This document shows, piece after piece, positions 51,475 through 58,622 of a stretch of DNA of 64,000 nt; the first letter of the stretch is position 1, and every line of letters begins with the position of its first letter. The stretch is from positions 280,245 through 344,244 of IMG/VR virus record IMGVR_UViG_3300019776_000324. The stretch is one strand, 5' to 3'. Below the pieces are notes generated by a model. That model was not told the origin of the DNA. It saw only the letters and a program-made list of their open reading frames with translations, and ran no database searches. The position numbers and the translations under genes are program-made. The DNA comes from a virus.

Positions 51475-51549
51475 GCAGGATTAATTCAGTGGTAGAATGT
51501 TTCGTTGCCAACGAAAATGTCATCGGTTCGAACCCGATATCCTGCTCCA
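51475..51549 (+). tRNA. tRNA-Gly(GCC)
   Basis: GCAGGAT/ATCCTGC acceptor, loop TTGCCAA, TCCA end. Confidence 0.92.
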
Positions 51550-51553
51550 ATTT

Positions 51554-51629
51554 GGGTCTTTAGTGAAATGGATATCATATCGGTCTTCGAAACCGTAAGT
51601 TAGGGGTTCGAATCCTCTAGGACCCACCA
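51554..51629 (+). tRNA. tRNA-Arg(UCG)
   Basis: GGGTCTT/AGGACCC acceptor, loop CTTCGAA, canonical T loop, ACCA end. Confidence 0.9.
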
Positions 51630-51645
51630 TAACATAAGTAAAGGT

Positions 51646-52266
51646 ATGAAACAAGCACTAATATTAGGTTGTAGCCACGCTGCCGGAACCGAGATATTCC
51701 CAGATCCTGTTGATACTAAAAATCATAGTTATCCTGCAATAATAGCACAACACCTAGGATACACTGTCAACAATCAAGGAATAGCAGGTGGTAGTAACGA
51801 TGCTATGTTTCGTATCTTCGAAGAACAAAGATTAACACTCAACGAAAATGATATTGTTATAGCCTGCTGGTCTGGTTATACCCGAACAGAAATTTGGAAT
51901 GACGCAACTAATCGTTGGCAAGCTATTGCTCCTGGTAAGTCTGATGTTTATCCCGAGGAATACTTGAAGTATCAAGAACAATGGATAGTATATCATACCG
52001 ATTACCGTATTGGAAGATTGAATAAAATTAAAAATATTCTAGCGTTAAACTGCTTGGCCAATCAACAAAATATCAAAGTTATTAACATTGATAGTTTTTG
52101 GCCAGTTACAGATATGGTTTGGCCAGACGACATTTATTGGCCAGTTACAGATAACTTTTATAATTGGTGCAGTGAACAAAATTACCCTCACACAGACTGG
52201 GGACATTATTTTGAATCAGCACATGAAGAATTTGCAAAATTTGTAGTTAAGCATTTGCCCCGATAG
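51646..52266 (+). CDS. SGNH/GDSL-fold protein, paralogue 5
   Basis: 206 residues. ILGCSHAAGTEIF (block I), IAGGSNDAMFRIF (block II), WSGYTRTEIW (block III), C-terminal HTDWGHYFESAHEEF. It sits alone inside the tRNA array. Its last codons and TAG stop (52264-52266) are formed by the 5' part of a truncated tRNA, so the gene entered the array by recombination into that tRNA. Confidence 0.65.
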   Translation: MKQALILGCSHAAGTEIFPDPVDTKNHSYPAIIAQHLGYTVNNQGIAGGSNDAMFRIFEEQRLTLNENDIVIACWSGYTRTEIWNDATNRWQAIAPGKSDVYPEEYLKYQEQWIVYHTDYRIGRLNKIKNILALNCLANQQNIKVINIDSFWPVTDMVWPDDIYWPVTDNFYNWCSEQNYPHTDWGHYFESAHEEFAKFVVKHLPR

Positions 52267-52282
52267 CTCAGTTGGTTAGAGC
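52257..52282 (+). pseudogene. 5' fragment of a tRNA gene interrupted before the HNH gene
   Basis: GCCCCGATAGCTCAGTTGG then TTAGAGC is a complete acceptor 5' strand and D arm. No anticodon or T arm follows; the sequence runs into the HNH endonuclease leader, and no matching 3' half appears after that gene. Confidence 0.7.
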
Positions 52283-52310
52283 ATAAATACATGCATACGG
52301 AGGTCTTACC

Positions 52311-52694
52311 ATGCCAATATCAACTTGTAAAAATTGTAGTGAAGAATTTAAGCACGGCTACACAAGCACAGGAGTCTATTGTTCTATAAAATGCACTAAA
52401 GAAGGACAACGCAAAGACAGACGACAAAATTTTCTCGAAGGGAAAATGGTTAATCGTGGACTAATGAAAGCGCATCTAGTAGACATATACGGATGGCAAT
52501 GTGCATGCTGTAAGGGGAAGACCTGGCAAGGTCAACTAATTCCACTAGAGCTAGATCATATTGACGGAAATGCTGGTGATAACAGGCCTGAAAATTTGAG
52601 ATTGTTATGTCCAAATTGCCATTCGCAGACGCCAACACATAAAGCAAAAAATAAAGGAAACGGAAGAGGCAGTAGAGGACTTCCGTGGTATTAA
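52311..52694 (+). CDS. HNH homing endonuclease
   Basis: 127 residues. N-terminal zinc finger CKNCSEEF...YCSIKC, then the HNH core: C-A-C-C, PLELDHIDGNAGDNRPENLRLLCPNCHSQT, with H-I-D-G-N and N-x8-C-x2-C-H. GGAGG ribosome site. It probably spreads by cutting DNA in tRNA arrays; it lies between a truncated tRNA and tRNA-Ile. Confidence 0.9.
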   Translation: MPISTCKNCSEEFKHGYTSTGVYCSIKCTKEGQRKDRRQNFLEGKMVNRGLMKAHLVDIYGWQCACCKGKTWQGQLIPLELDHIDGNAGDNRPENLRLLCPNCHSQTPTHKAKNKGNGRGSRGLPWY

Positions 52695-52695
52695 C

Positions 52696-52769
52696 AGCCG
52701 GTTAGTTAAATGGTATAACGGACGCTTGATAAGCGTTTATTACAAGTTCAATTCTTGTACTGGCTACCA
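52696..52769 (+). tRNA. tRNA-Ile(GAU)
   Basis: AGCCGGT/ACTGGCT acceptor, loop TTGATAA, ACCA end. Starts one base after the HNH stop. Confidence 0.9.
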
Positions 52770-52786
52770 GTAGTAAACAGCAATAT

Positions 52787-52860
52787 GAGTCTCTGGTATA
52801 ATGGCATTACATCGGTCTCCAAAACCGCAGATCGGGGTTCGATTCCCTGGAGATTCGCCA
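52787..52860 (+). tRNA. tRNA-Trp(CCA)
   Basis: GAGTCTC/GAGATTC acceptor, loop CTCCAAA, GCCA end. Confidence 0.9.
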
Positions 52861-52878
52861 ACTTAAAGAAAGAAGAAA

Positions 52879-53352
52879 ATGAAGTTCAATATTCCACACA
52901 TTAAACAATTTATAGAAGCGCAAGGTCCAAACACTCGTATCTATATTGGTGTGGATAGTGAACGAGTTCGAGGCGCTGACAAGCAATGGTATGCTGTATA
53001 TACTGCCGCTATTGTTGTACACATCAATGGTAACAATGGTTGTAAGTTATTTGGCGAAGTATCTCGTGAGCGTGACTATGATCGTGTAGATCGTCCTAAC
53101 ACTCGCTTGATGACCGAAGTGTATAAAGTAAGCGAACTATACTTGAAACTAGCAGAAGTATTGGAAGGCCGTGCTGTGGAAGTTCACTTGGATATTAACC
53201 CAGATGATCATCACGCTAGTAGCAATGTAGTGGCGCAGGCTATCGGTTATATTCGTGGCACTTGTAATGTAGAACCTTTGGTTAAGCCTCGTGCATTTGC
53301 CGCAAGTTATGCCGCAGACAGAATGAGAAGTTTGAAGGTTGCTAACGGCTAG
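52879..53352 (+). CDS. RNase H-like protein, YkuK/DUF458 type
   Basis: 157 residues. IYIGVDSERV carries the first acidic residue, VEVHLDINPDDHHASSNVVAQAIGYIRG the others. The family adopts an RNase H fold; cellular substrates are not known. Lying within the tRNA array it could act on RNA. Ribosome site AAAGAAAG is weak. Confidence 0.7.
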   Translation: MKFNIPHIKQFIEAQGPNTRIYIGVDSERVRGADKQWYAVYTAAIVVHINGNNGCKLFGEVSRERDYDRVDRPNTRLMTEVYKVSELYLKLAEVLEGRAVEVHLDINPDDHHASSNVVAQAIGYIRGTCNVEPLVKPRAFAASYAADRMRSLKVANG

Positions 53353-53375
53353 CAACAGTGTTATAATAGTAGCAC

Positions 53376-53452
53376 GGGCCGGTAGCTCATTCGGTTAGAG
53401 CAGAGGACTCATAATCCTTTGGTGGAGTGTTCGAATCACTCTCGGCCCACCA
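53376..53452 (+). tRNA. tRNA with CAU anticodon (copy 2)
   Basis: GGGCCGG/TCGGCCC acceptor, loop CTCATAA, T loop TTCGAAT, ACCA end. TATAAT lies at 53362-53367 just upstream. Confidence 0.9.
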
Positions 53453-53459
53453 GTATTAT

Positions 53460-53542
53460 GCCCCGTTGGTGGAATTGGTAGACACGCTGGTCTTAGAAGC
53501 CAGTGCTTAGGCGTGCGAGTTCGAGTCTCGCATGGGGCACCA
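53460..53542 (+). tRNA. tRNA-Leu(UAG)
   Basis: Class II; GCCCCGT/ATGGGGC acceptor, loop CTTAGAA, ACCA end. Confidence 0.9.
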
Positions 53543-53549
53543 GTAGCAT

Positions 53550-53635
53550 GCGAGTGTGGTGAAATAGGTAGACACGACAGACTTAAAATCTGTTCCTATA
53601 ACGGGGTGCCAGTTCGATTCTGGCCATTCGCACCA
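53550..53635 (+). tRNA. tRNA-Leu(UAA)
   Basis: Class II; anticodon loop CTTAAAA, GCGAGTG acceptor, ACCA end. Confidence 0.9.
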
Positions 53636-53652
53636 ATAATTTAGGAGTTGTT

Positions 53653-53703
53653 ATGTACAAAAATGAAAAGGCCTTCCATCGATCGTAAATGATCGGAGGA
53701 AGT
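53653..53703 (+). promoter_or_regulatory. Leader peptide and ribosome-site-masking hairpin
   Basis: AGGAG then a 12-codon frame (MYKNEKAFHRS, stop 53686-53688). Its end forms a hairpin CTTCC-AT-CGATC, loop GTAAAT, GATCG-GA-GGAAG that buries the GGAGGA (53695-53700) of the next gene. Translation of the leader would open it. Confidence 0.45.
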
Positions 53704-54030
53704 ATGAGCAGAACAAAAAGATTTAAACATGATAAATGGTTAATTAAAGAAAATCGTTTATTACAGGATTTTGAAAGAGTGAGCGGCACTTACACTTGGG
53801 TTTATGTTGACATAGATCCTACTAGTAAGGAAGCTCGTAAGCGTATAGCAAAACTACACAGTGATGCTAAAAAGGGAGTGATGCGTTGGCGTGGGCCAGG
53901 TTGGTTTGTCCACGAATATCATCAAGTTCCTTATCGCCAACAAGCTCGGCGTGAACTACATAAGTTCATGAAAAATCCTGATTATGAAGTACAAATACCG
54001 CGTAAGCCACATTTGACTTACTGGTATTAA
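53689..54030 (+). CDS. Small basic hypothetical protein
   Basis: 113 residues from ATG 53689, or 108 from ATG 53704, which has the better GGAGG spacing. Basic (MSRTKRFKHDKWLIKENRLL), Trp/Tyr-rich, no family. RNA binding is conceivable. Confidence 0.55.
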   Translation: MIGGSMSRTKRFKHDKWLIKENRLLQDFERVSGTYTWVYVDIDPTSKEARKRIAKLHSDAKKGVMRWRGPGWFVHEYHQVPYRQQARRELHKFMKNPDYEVQIPRKPHLTYWY

Positions 54031-54040
54031 CAGTTTCAAA

Positions 54041-54114
54041 GCGGGATTCGTAAAATGGTATTACCTTAGATTTCCAATCTAAAGTCAGGAGTTCGATTCT
54101 CCTATCCCGCTCCA
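54041..54114 (+). tRNA. tRNA-Gly(UCC)
   Basis: GCGGGAT/ATCCCGC acceptor, loop TTTCCAA, TCCA end. Confidence 0.9.
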
Positions 54115-54152
54115 CTACTCCGTCTTAAGGTTGGACGAAAACTAACCCCTAT

Positions 54153-54226
54153 TGAGCTATGGTGTAATGGCAACACTACGGATTTTGATTCCGTCATTCT
54201 AGGTTCGAGTCCTAGTAGCTCTGCCA
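54153..54226 (+). tRNA. tRNA-Gln(UUG)
   Basis: Loop TTTTGAT, T arm CTAGG-TTCGAGT-CCTAG, weak first acceptor pair as usual for Gln, GCCA end. Confidence 0.88.
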
Positions 54227-54236
54227 AACAACACGG

Positions 54237-54279
54237 CTCCCTTCTGTTGCTTAATTGAACAGCTAGGGAGTTCTTTTAT
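54237..54279 (+). terminator. Terminator-like hairpin
   Basis: CTCCCT...AGGGAG with inner CTGTT...AACAG, followed by TTCTTTT. Confidence 0.5.
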
Positions 54280-54354
54280 GCCTCGTTAGCTCAGGAGTAG
54301 AGCAGGACTCTTACAAAGTCAAGGTCGGTGGTGCGAAACCATCACGAGGCACCA
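54280..54354 (+). tRNA. tRNA-Val(UAC)
   Basis: GCCTCGT/ACGAGGC acceptor, loop CTTACAA, ACCA end. T loop TGCGAAA is non-canonical. Confidence 0.85.
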
Positions 54355-54370
54355 CTTATAAAGGAACTAT

Positions 54371-54601
54371 ATGTTTAAAGTATATTGGACGGATCACAGT
54401 AACACACCGCAGGGTATTTACACAAATACCTTAACAGGTGCGTTGCGACTTACTGAAGAAAAGCGTCAAGCTGGTTATACTTTTGTAACAATGGTTTCAG
54501 AAGATCCTAACAGTGTAGGTAAATCTGGAGTTGATAGTGTAGTAGATGGTAAGTTGCCCGATGGCGAAGATTATACTTGGATGATGAGGAGAACACAATG
54601 A
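54371..54601 (+). CDS. Small hypothetical protein
   Basis: 76 residues, AAAGGAA ribosome site, beta-alpha-beta-like (MFKVYWTDHSNTPQGIYTNT). Overlaps the release-factor-like gene by four bases (ATGA). Confidence 0.55.
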   Translation: MFKVYWTDHSNTPQGIYTNTLTGALRLTEEKRQAGYTFVTMVSEDPNSVGKSGVDSVVDGKLPDGEDYTWMMRRTQ

Positions 54602-54978
54602 AGATAACTGAAGATCAATTTAGATACGAATGGTTTTCTGGCACCGGTAAAGGAGGACAGCATCGTAACAAGCATCAAAATTGTTGTCGTTGCGTTCATG
54701 TGCCTACTGGAATTACTGCCAACGGCACTAATAGTCGCAGTCGCGAAGACAATAAGGCAAATGCCCGAGCAGTATGTCTAGCTCGTGTTGGGCGCTACTT
54801 CCACAAAGATACAGAACGATTCCGTGCTACAAACGAAAGAGTGAGAACTTATCATGCTGTTGACAACATAGTATATGATCATGCCAGTGGCGAGAAAGAT
54901 ACCTATCAAAATGTTGTTACCAAAGGCAACATTGATCACTTAATCGAGGCAAGAGCAAAGACCGTAGGAGGCAAATAA
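54598..54978 (+). CDS. GGQ-domain release-factor-like protein
   Basis: 126 residues from ATG 54598 with AGGAGA upstream. The peptidyl-hydrolysis loop is SGTGKGGQHRNK with GGQ at residues 19-21, followed by CVHVPTGITANGTNSRSRE as in class I release factors. Stop-codon recognition domains are absent, so it resembles ArfB-type rescue factors, though the C-terminus is only mildly basic. Likely to free peptides from stalled ribosomes. TAATG overlap with the next gene. Confidence 0.8.
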   Translation: MKITEDQFRYEWFSGTGKGGQHRNKHQNCCRCVHVPTGITANGTNSRSREDNKANARAVCLARVGRYFHKDTERFRATNERVRTYHAVDNIVYDHASGEKDTYQNVVTKGNIDHLIEARAKTVGGK

Positions 54979-55370
54979 TGAGATTTTATGCGGTAGGTAA
55001 CATGTACCTAAGTTCAATACAACAAGGAATACAGGCTGCACACTGCGTGGGCGAAATGGCCTTGAAGATTCTTGGCAACAAGTTAGTCAGTGAATGGTTA
55101 CATACACACAAGACATTAATTTGTCTTAACGGTGGCAATAACAAATCACTAAATGACTTTTATGATTTAGTAAGATATCAAAGTCAATTCCCTGTGGCTA
55201 AGTTTCATGAAGATGAAGAAAGTCTTGGCGGTGTATTGACTTGTGTTGGTATTATTGTACCCAAAGAGATTTATGAAGCAGATTTAGATGATCCTTATCT
55301 TGTAGATAGACTAGGATCAGATGGATTTGAAATTGCTAGAGCACTGAAATCAATGCCCTTAGCAAGATAA
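54978..55370 (+). CDS. Possible peptidyl-tRNA hydrolase 2-like protein
   Basis: 130 residues. IQQGIQAAHCVGEMALK recalls the PTH2 K-G-K-x-A-A-Q-x-x-H-A signature, and a D-E-E-S-L-G-G-V-L-T-C-V-G-I-I-V-P segment recalls its C-terminal strand. Coupling to the GGQ protein supports a peptidyl-tRNA role. The resemblance is limited and needs a structure comparison. Confidence 0.45.
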   Translation: MRFYAVGNMYLSSIQQGIQAAHCVGEMALKILGNKLVSEWLHTHKTLICLNGGNNKSLNDFYDLVRYQSQFPVAKFHEDEESLGGVLTCVGIIVPKEIYEADLDDPYLVDRLGSDGFEIARALKSMPLAR

Positions 55371-55446
55371 GCACCCTAAGCTAACCTGGTGGAAGCGTAT
55401 GCCTGAAGAGCATGAGGGCTTGGTTCGAAACCAAGAGGGTGCACCA
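55371..55446 (+). tRNA. tRNA-Phe(GAA)
   Basis: GCACCCT/AGGGTGC acceptor, loop CTGAAGA, T loop TTCGAAA, ACCA end. Confidence 0.9.
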
Positions 55447-55448
55447 AA

Positions 55449-55538
55449 GCCCGGGTGGCGAAATCGGTAGACGCACTTCTCTCAAAAGGAAGAAGGAAAA
55501 ACACCTAGTTGTGAGTTCGAATCTCATCCCGGGCACCA
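55449..55538 (+). tRNA. tRNA-Leu(CAA)
   Basis: Class II; loop CTCAAAA, GCCCGGG acceptor, ACCA end. Third Leu isoacceptor. Confidence 0.9.
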
Positions 55539-55539
55539 C

Positions 55540-55613
55540 GCTCTCATAGTATAATGGCATTACACTACATTGGTAATGTAGAAACTCTGGATCGTAACCA
55601 GGTGAGAGCACCA
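55540..55613 (+). tRNA. tRNA-Thr(GGU)
   Basis: GCTCTCA/TGAGAGC acceptor, loop TTGGTAA, ACCA end. T loop ATCGTAA is non-canonical. Confidence 0.85.
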
Positions 55614-55619
55614 AACAAT

Positions 55620-55695
55620 GGTGCAGTTAGTGTAGAGGTTAGCACCCCGGATTGTGATTCCGTTAGCATGGGTTCGAATCCCATACAGCACCCCA
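55620..55695 (+). tRNA. tRNA-His(GUG)
   Basis: Loop TTGTGAT; G at -1 faces C73 as required for HisRS; CCA encoded. Fifth acceptor pair is A-A. Confidence 0.9.
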
Positions 55696-55697
55696 GA

Positions 55698-55726
55698 TTG
55701 ACAAATAAACCCATTTCGGGTATAAT
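55698..55726 (+). promoter_or_regulatory. Consensus sigma70 promoter with inverted repeat
   Basis: TTGACA, 17 bases, TATAAT; ACCC-ATTTC-GGGT in the spacer. Nearly identical to the rtcB promoter. Confidence 0.75.
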
Positions 55727-55754
55727 GTAGTATAAACTAAGAAAGGAGCAAGCA

Positions 55755-56054
55755 ATGAAAGTAGTCAAATTAGACAAGCGTCATCGCTTGTTTCGTCGAG
55801 GTATGACCCATGCTTTTCGATTTGAAAACGATTGGATTAACCAACGCCTAGTAGAAAATACTCTAACTGATATGTATGGCTGGGGATATGGTAATCGTAA
55901 CTGGGATACCTTCCGCGGTAAAGTTAAAATCAATCGCGATAGTCGTGGATTGTACGACAGCCGTGTTCATACCTATTGGATAGGTGTTCGTAATGAAGCA
56001 GATCTAACCATGATCATGCTTCGAGTTAATTTACAAGACAAGGAGATATCGTGA
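55755..56054 (+). CDS. Hypothetical protein
   Basis: 99 residues, basic N-terminus (MKVVKLDKRHRLFRRG), AAAGGAGC ribosome site. Arg/Trp-rich. First gene of a three-gene unit under a strong promoter. Confidence 0.55.
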   Translation: MKVVKLDKRHRLFRRGMTHAFRFENDWINQRLVENTLTDMYGWGYGNRNWDTFRGKVKINRDSRGLYDSRVHTYWIGVRNEADLTMIMLRVNLQDKEIS

Positions 56055-56497
56055 GTGAGTTGAATAAACTTATTGGAAAACGCATTAACGGCATTTTCCT
56101 AAACGAAGACAATACTGTGGTAGTGTTTCGCACTATTGAAGACGAACGCATTGCCTTCTATACTCACGGTGATTGTTGCAACACTGTGTACATCAATCAC
56201 TTTCAAGGGCGTGATGTAGTCGGTGAAGGCAATGCTTTTGATTTGTTGCGTGGTGCTCTTGTTACTGCGGTAGAAGAAAAAGAGTGGGTAGCAATTGATG
56301 ACGACGAAACTGAGTATGACGATGATTCATATGGTGGTGGTTGTGTAGAGGATGGTTTCTTTACCATACGCACTAACCGCGGCTACATTGATTTTGAAGT
56401 GCGTAACGAGCACAATGGCTACTACAGTGGTCACTTGAGTGATTGGGATGATGAGATAGATTTGGCTACTCTGCGTCCATTAACAGAAGATTTTTAA
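56051..56497 (+). CDS. Hypothetical acidic protein
   Basis: 148 residues from GTG overlapping the preceding TGA. Two beta-rich halves joined by an acidic loop (IDDDETEYDDDSYGGG). No assigned role. Confidence 0.55.
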   Translation: MSELNKLIGKRINGIFLNEDNTVVVFRTIEDERIAFYTHGDCCNTVYINHFQGRDVVGEGNAFDLLRGALVTAVEEKEWVAIDDDETEYDDDSYGGGCVEDGFFTIRTNRGYIDFEVRNEHNGYYSGHLSDWDDEIDLATLRPLTEDF

Positions 56498-56507
56498 GGA
56501 GATAACG

Positions 56508-56858
56508 ATGTCATTATATAATATGTTGTTTGGTATGAATCCAGACGCAGACAAGCTATTGTCTCTTTTGGATGCTACACAGGAGGACTTTGGTCGCTTT
56601 CGTAATGTTTACATGGAAGATGGTTATATCGTTGTTCACACTCGTTGTGGTGGTGGCAATCGAGAAGATTACTTTCCAGACTGGGTCGAGGACCATCCGT
56701 GGTATAGTCATGACGCAGATCAAGATTTTGACTGCACTTATGCAGACATCTACTTCAAGTTGCCCGAGGACAAGTATAAGACTTTTGCGTCTTTGCTTGA
56801 CCCAGGTGCTAATCCAGAAGAGCAATGGAGTAGTTTGCTAAAAGAGTTGAAGACTTAA
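56508..56858 (+). CDS. Hypothetical protein
   Basis: 116 residues with AAGGAGA ribosome site. VVHTRCGGGNREDYFPDWVEDHPWYSHDADQ is a striking Asp/His-rich segment that could bind metal. Not recognised. Confidence 0.55.
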   Translation: MSLYNMLFGMNPDADKLLSLLDATQEDFGRFRNVYMEDGYIVVHTRCGGGNREDYFPDWVEDHPWYSHDADQDFDCTYADIYFKLPEDKYKTFASLLDPGANPEEQWSSLLKELKT

Positions 56859-56875
56859 AACAGACCCCGCTTTGT

Positions 56876-56895
56876 CTAGTGTGCGATAACACTAG
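56876..56895 (+). promoter_or_regulatory. Hairpin in leader of the small basic gene
   Basis: CTAGTGT, loop GCGATA, ACACTAG; no T tract follows. The core is the reverse order of the stem motif in elements A-C. Confidence 0.4.
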
Positions 56896-56920
56896 CACCA
56901 ACTAACTAAGGAGAAGTAAA

Positions 56921-57103
56921 ATGAAGCAAAGAAACATATATGCCGTATTGGCAAGTAAGAGGAAGGCGGGCTCGCACCGCAAGAGCAATAAAGCTCTAAG
57001 AAAATTAGCTAAACAGACGGGGTATGGTGAAAAGGTATCACATGGCACTTTTAATGCTTCGTTCAAGGTTCAAGTCCTTGTGCCCCGACCAAGTTTATAT
57101 TAA
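56921..57103 (+). CDS. Small basic protein whose 3' end overlaps tRNA-Lys
   Basis: 60 residues, AAGGAGAA ribosome site. The first 34 residues are very basic (KRKAGSHRKSNKALRKLAKQ). The rest is read through the whole tRNA-Lys gene in frame, ending just after it. A shorter ancestral gene truncated by tRNA insertion is possible. Confidence 0.5.
   Translation: MKQRNIYAVLASKRKAGSHRKSNKALRKLAKQTGYGEKVSHGTFNASFKVQVLVPRPSLY
57018..57091 (+). tRNA. tRNA-Lys(UUU)
   Basis: CGGGGTA/TGCCCCG acceptor, loop CTTTTAA, T loop TTCAAGT, ACCA end. Anticodon stem is weak at its first pairs. Confidence 0.85.
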
Positions 57104-57203
57104 AACACACTAAAATACATGGTCCGTCTTATTGGGCATCGCGGATCGAAGACATGGCATGTAAATGCAAAAATGGTTGCCTTAGTGTGTTTTAATATAA
57201 ACT
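57092..57203 (+). ncRNA. Long-stem structured RNA element C
   Basis: A perfect 22-pair inverted repeat (57092-57113 with 57182-57203; core TTAAAACACACTAA / TTAGTGTGTTTTAA) encloses 68 bases with TCCG...CGGA and GGCA...TGCC pairings. It lies exactly between tRNA-Lys and tRNA-Arg and shares its outer stem with elements A and B. Confidence 0.55.
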
Positions 57204-57276
57204 GCCCTTAGTACAACGGATAGTACAATCGGCTTCTACCCGATAAATGTGAGTTCGATTCTTGCAGGGCAGGCCA
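57202..57276 (+). tRNA. tRNA-Arg(UCU)
   Basis: CTGCCCT/AGGGCAG acceptor, loop CTTCTAC, GCCA end. Confidence 0.88.
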
Positions 57277-57281
57277 AATAC

Positions 57282-57358
57282 GGAAATGTAGCATAGTGGC
57301 TTAATGCAGTTGCTTCATACGCAACCTACCGTAGGTTCGAATCCTACCATTTCCACCA
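57282..57358 (+). tRNA. tRNA with CAU anticodon (copy 3)
   Basis: GGAAATG/CATTTCC acceptor, loop TTCATAC, canonical T loop, ACCA end. One of the three CAU copies may be the lysidine-dependent Ile tRNA. Confidence 0.88.
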
Positions 57359-57360
57359 GA

Positions 57361-57389
57361 TTGACAAATAAACCCATTTAGGGTATAAT
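57361..57389 (+). promoter_or_regulatory. Consensus sigma70 promoter of rtcB
   Basis: TTGACA, 17 bases with ACCC-ATTTA-GGGT, TATAAT; duplicate of the 55698 promoter. Confidence 0.75.
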
Positions 57390-57419
57390 GTTTTATTAAC
57401 TTAGAGAAAGGAGCACGAT

Positions 57420-58607
57420 ATGGAAAATGTAAAAATGTGGGTAGGCGACATGGAAGTTGAGCGTGCTGCCTTGGATCAAATTCGCAATATTAGTCAATTA
57501 CCGATACTAGCCGGGCATATGGCTGTCATGCCAGATGTGCATATGGGCAAAGGTGCCACTGTGGGCTCGGTTATTCCTACTCGTGGTGCAATTATTCCTG
57601 CAGCAGTTGGTGTTGACATTGGGTGTGGTATGTGTGCTGTTATGACCAATTTGGTCGCCAGTGACCTGCCAGATTCTCTACACTCATTACGAAACTCTAT
57701 CGAGCGTGGTGTACCTGTTGGGTTTAACGAACACTCTCGTAGTTCTGTCAAGGTTAAAGGTGCAACTGCTGATAAATTGCGTCAAGCCGAAACCAAAATG
57801 TTTCAACGCTGGGAAAAACTGGCACTACGAGACAAATTGGGTCGTGCTGACCCATACAAAATTGCCAATCAAATTGGTACATTGGGCGGCGGCAATCATT
57901 TCATTGAAATCTGTTTAGATTTGGAAGATCGTGTTTGGGTTATGTTGCATTCGGGTTCGCGTGGTATCGGTAATCAAATCGGTACTGTGGCCATTAATAT
58001 GGCTAAAGAAATTGCTGTTCGCGAACAACGCAAGTTGGTTGACATGGACCTGGCATGGTTAGATGAAGGTACTGCTGAATTTAATGCTTATATCGAAGCC
58101 ATGCACTGGGCTCAGGATTATGCTATGCTTAATCGTGACACCATGATGCAGATTGTTTTACAAAACTTACGCCATATGTTTCCTAAGATGAAAACACTTG
58201 GTGAAATCGTAAATGCTCACCATAACTTTACTAACTTTGAGCAACACTTTGGTGAAGGTATGTGGATTACTCGTAAAGGTGCAGTATCTGCTCGTGAAGG
58301 ACAGATGGGTATTATTCCTGGTTCAATGGGTGCTAAATCATTCATTGTGCAAGGCAAGGGCAATGCTGACTCTTACTGTTCTTGTAGTCACGGTGCTGGT
58401 CGCAAGTACAGCCGCACAGGTGCTAAAAAGTTTTTCAACTTGGACGACTTAGCAACACAGACCGCCGGTGTTGAGTGTCGTAAAGATGAAGGCGTACTGG
58501 ACGAAATTCCGGGCGCTTACAAAGACATTGACCAAGTCATGGCAGCCCAGGCTGATCTAGTTAACATCGTACATACCTTGAAACAAGTTATGTGCATCAA
58601 AGGATAA
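57420..58607 (+). CDS. rtcB: RtcB RNA-splicing ligase
   Basis: 395 residues. RtcB joins 2',3'-cyclic phosphate and 5'-OH RNA ends using GTP and manganese. Visible active-site parts are VMPDVHMGKGATVGSVIP, GVDIGCGMCA (metal Cys), GTLGGGNHFIEI, HSGSRGIGNQIG, and the guanylylation region with SCSHGAGRKYSRTGAKK. Placed in the tRNA array under a strong promoter, it could repair tRNAs cut by host anticodon nucleases. The metallophosphoesterase follows 15 bases later. Confidence 0.95.
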   Translation: MENVKMWVGDMEVERAALDQIRNISQLPILAGHMAVMPDVHMGKGATVGSVIPTRGAIIPAAVGVDIGCGMCAVMTNLVASDLPDSLHSLRNSIERGVPVGFNEHSRSSVKVKGATADKLRQAETKMFQRWEKLALRDKLGRADPYKIANQIGTLGGGNHFIEICLDLEDRVWVMLHSGSRGIGNQIGTVAINMAKEIAVREQRKLVDMDLAWLDEGTAEFNAYIEAMHWAQDYAMLNRDTMMQIVLQNLRHMFPKMKTLGEIVNAHHNFTNFEQHFGEGMWITRKGAVSAREGQMGIIPGSMGAKSFIVQGKGNADSYCSCSHGAGRKYSRTGAKKFFNLDDLATQTAGVECRKDEGVLDEIPGAYKDIDQVMAAQADLVNIVHTLKQVMCIKG

Positions 58608-58622
58608 TAGAAAGGAGGCACT

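Noticed and set aside
49891-57203. CRISPR array or transposon ends
   Set aside because: The repeats are inverted, closing short loops, not regularly spaced direct repeats, and no transposase is present.
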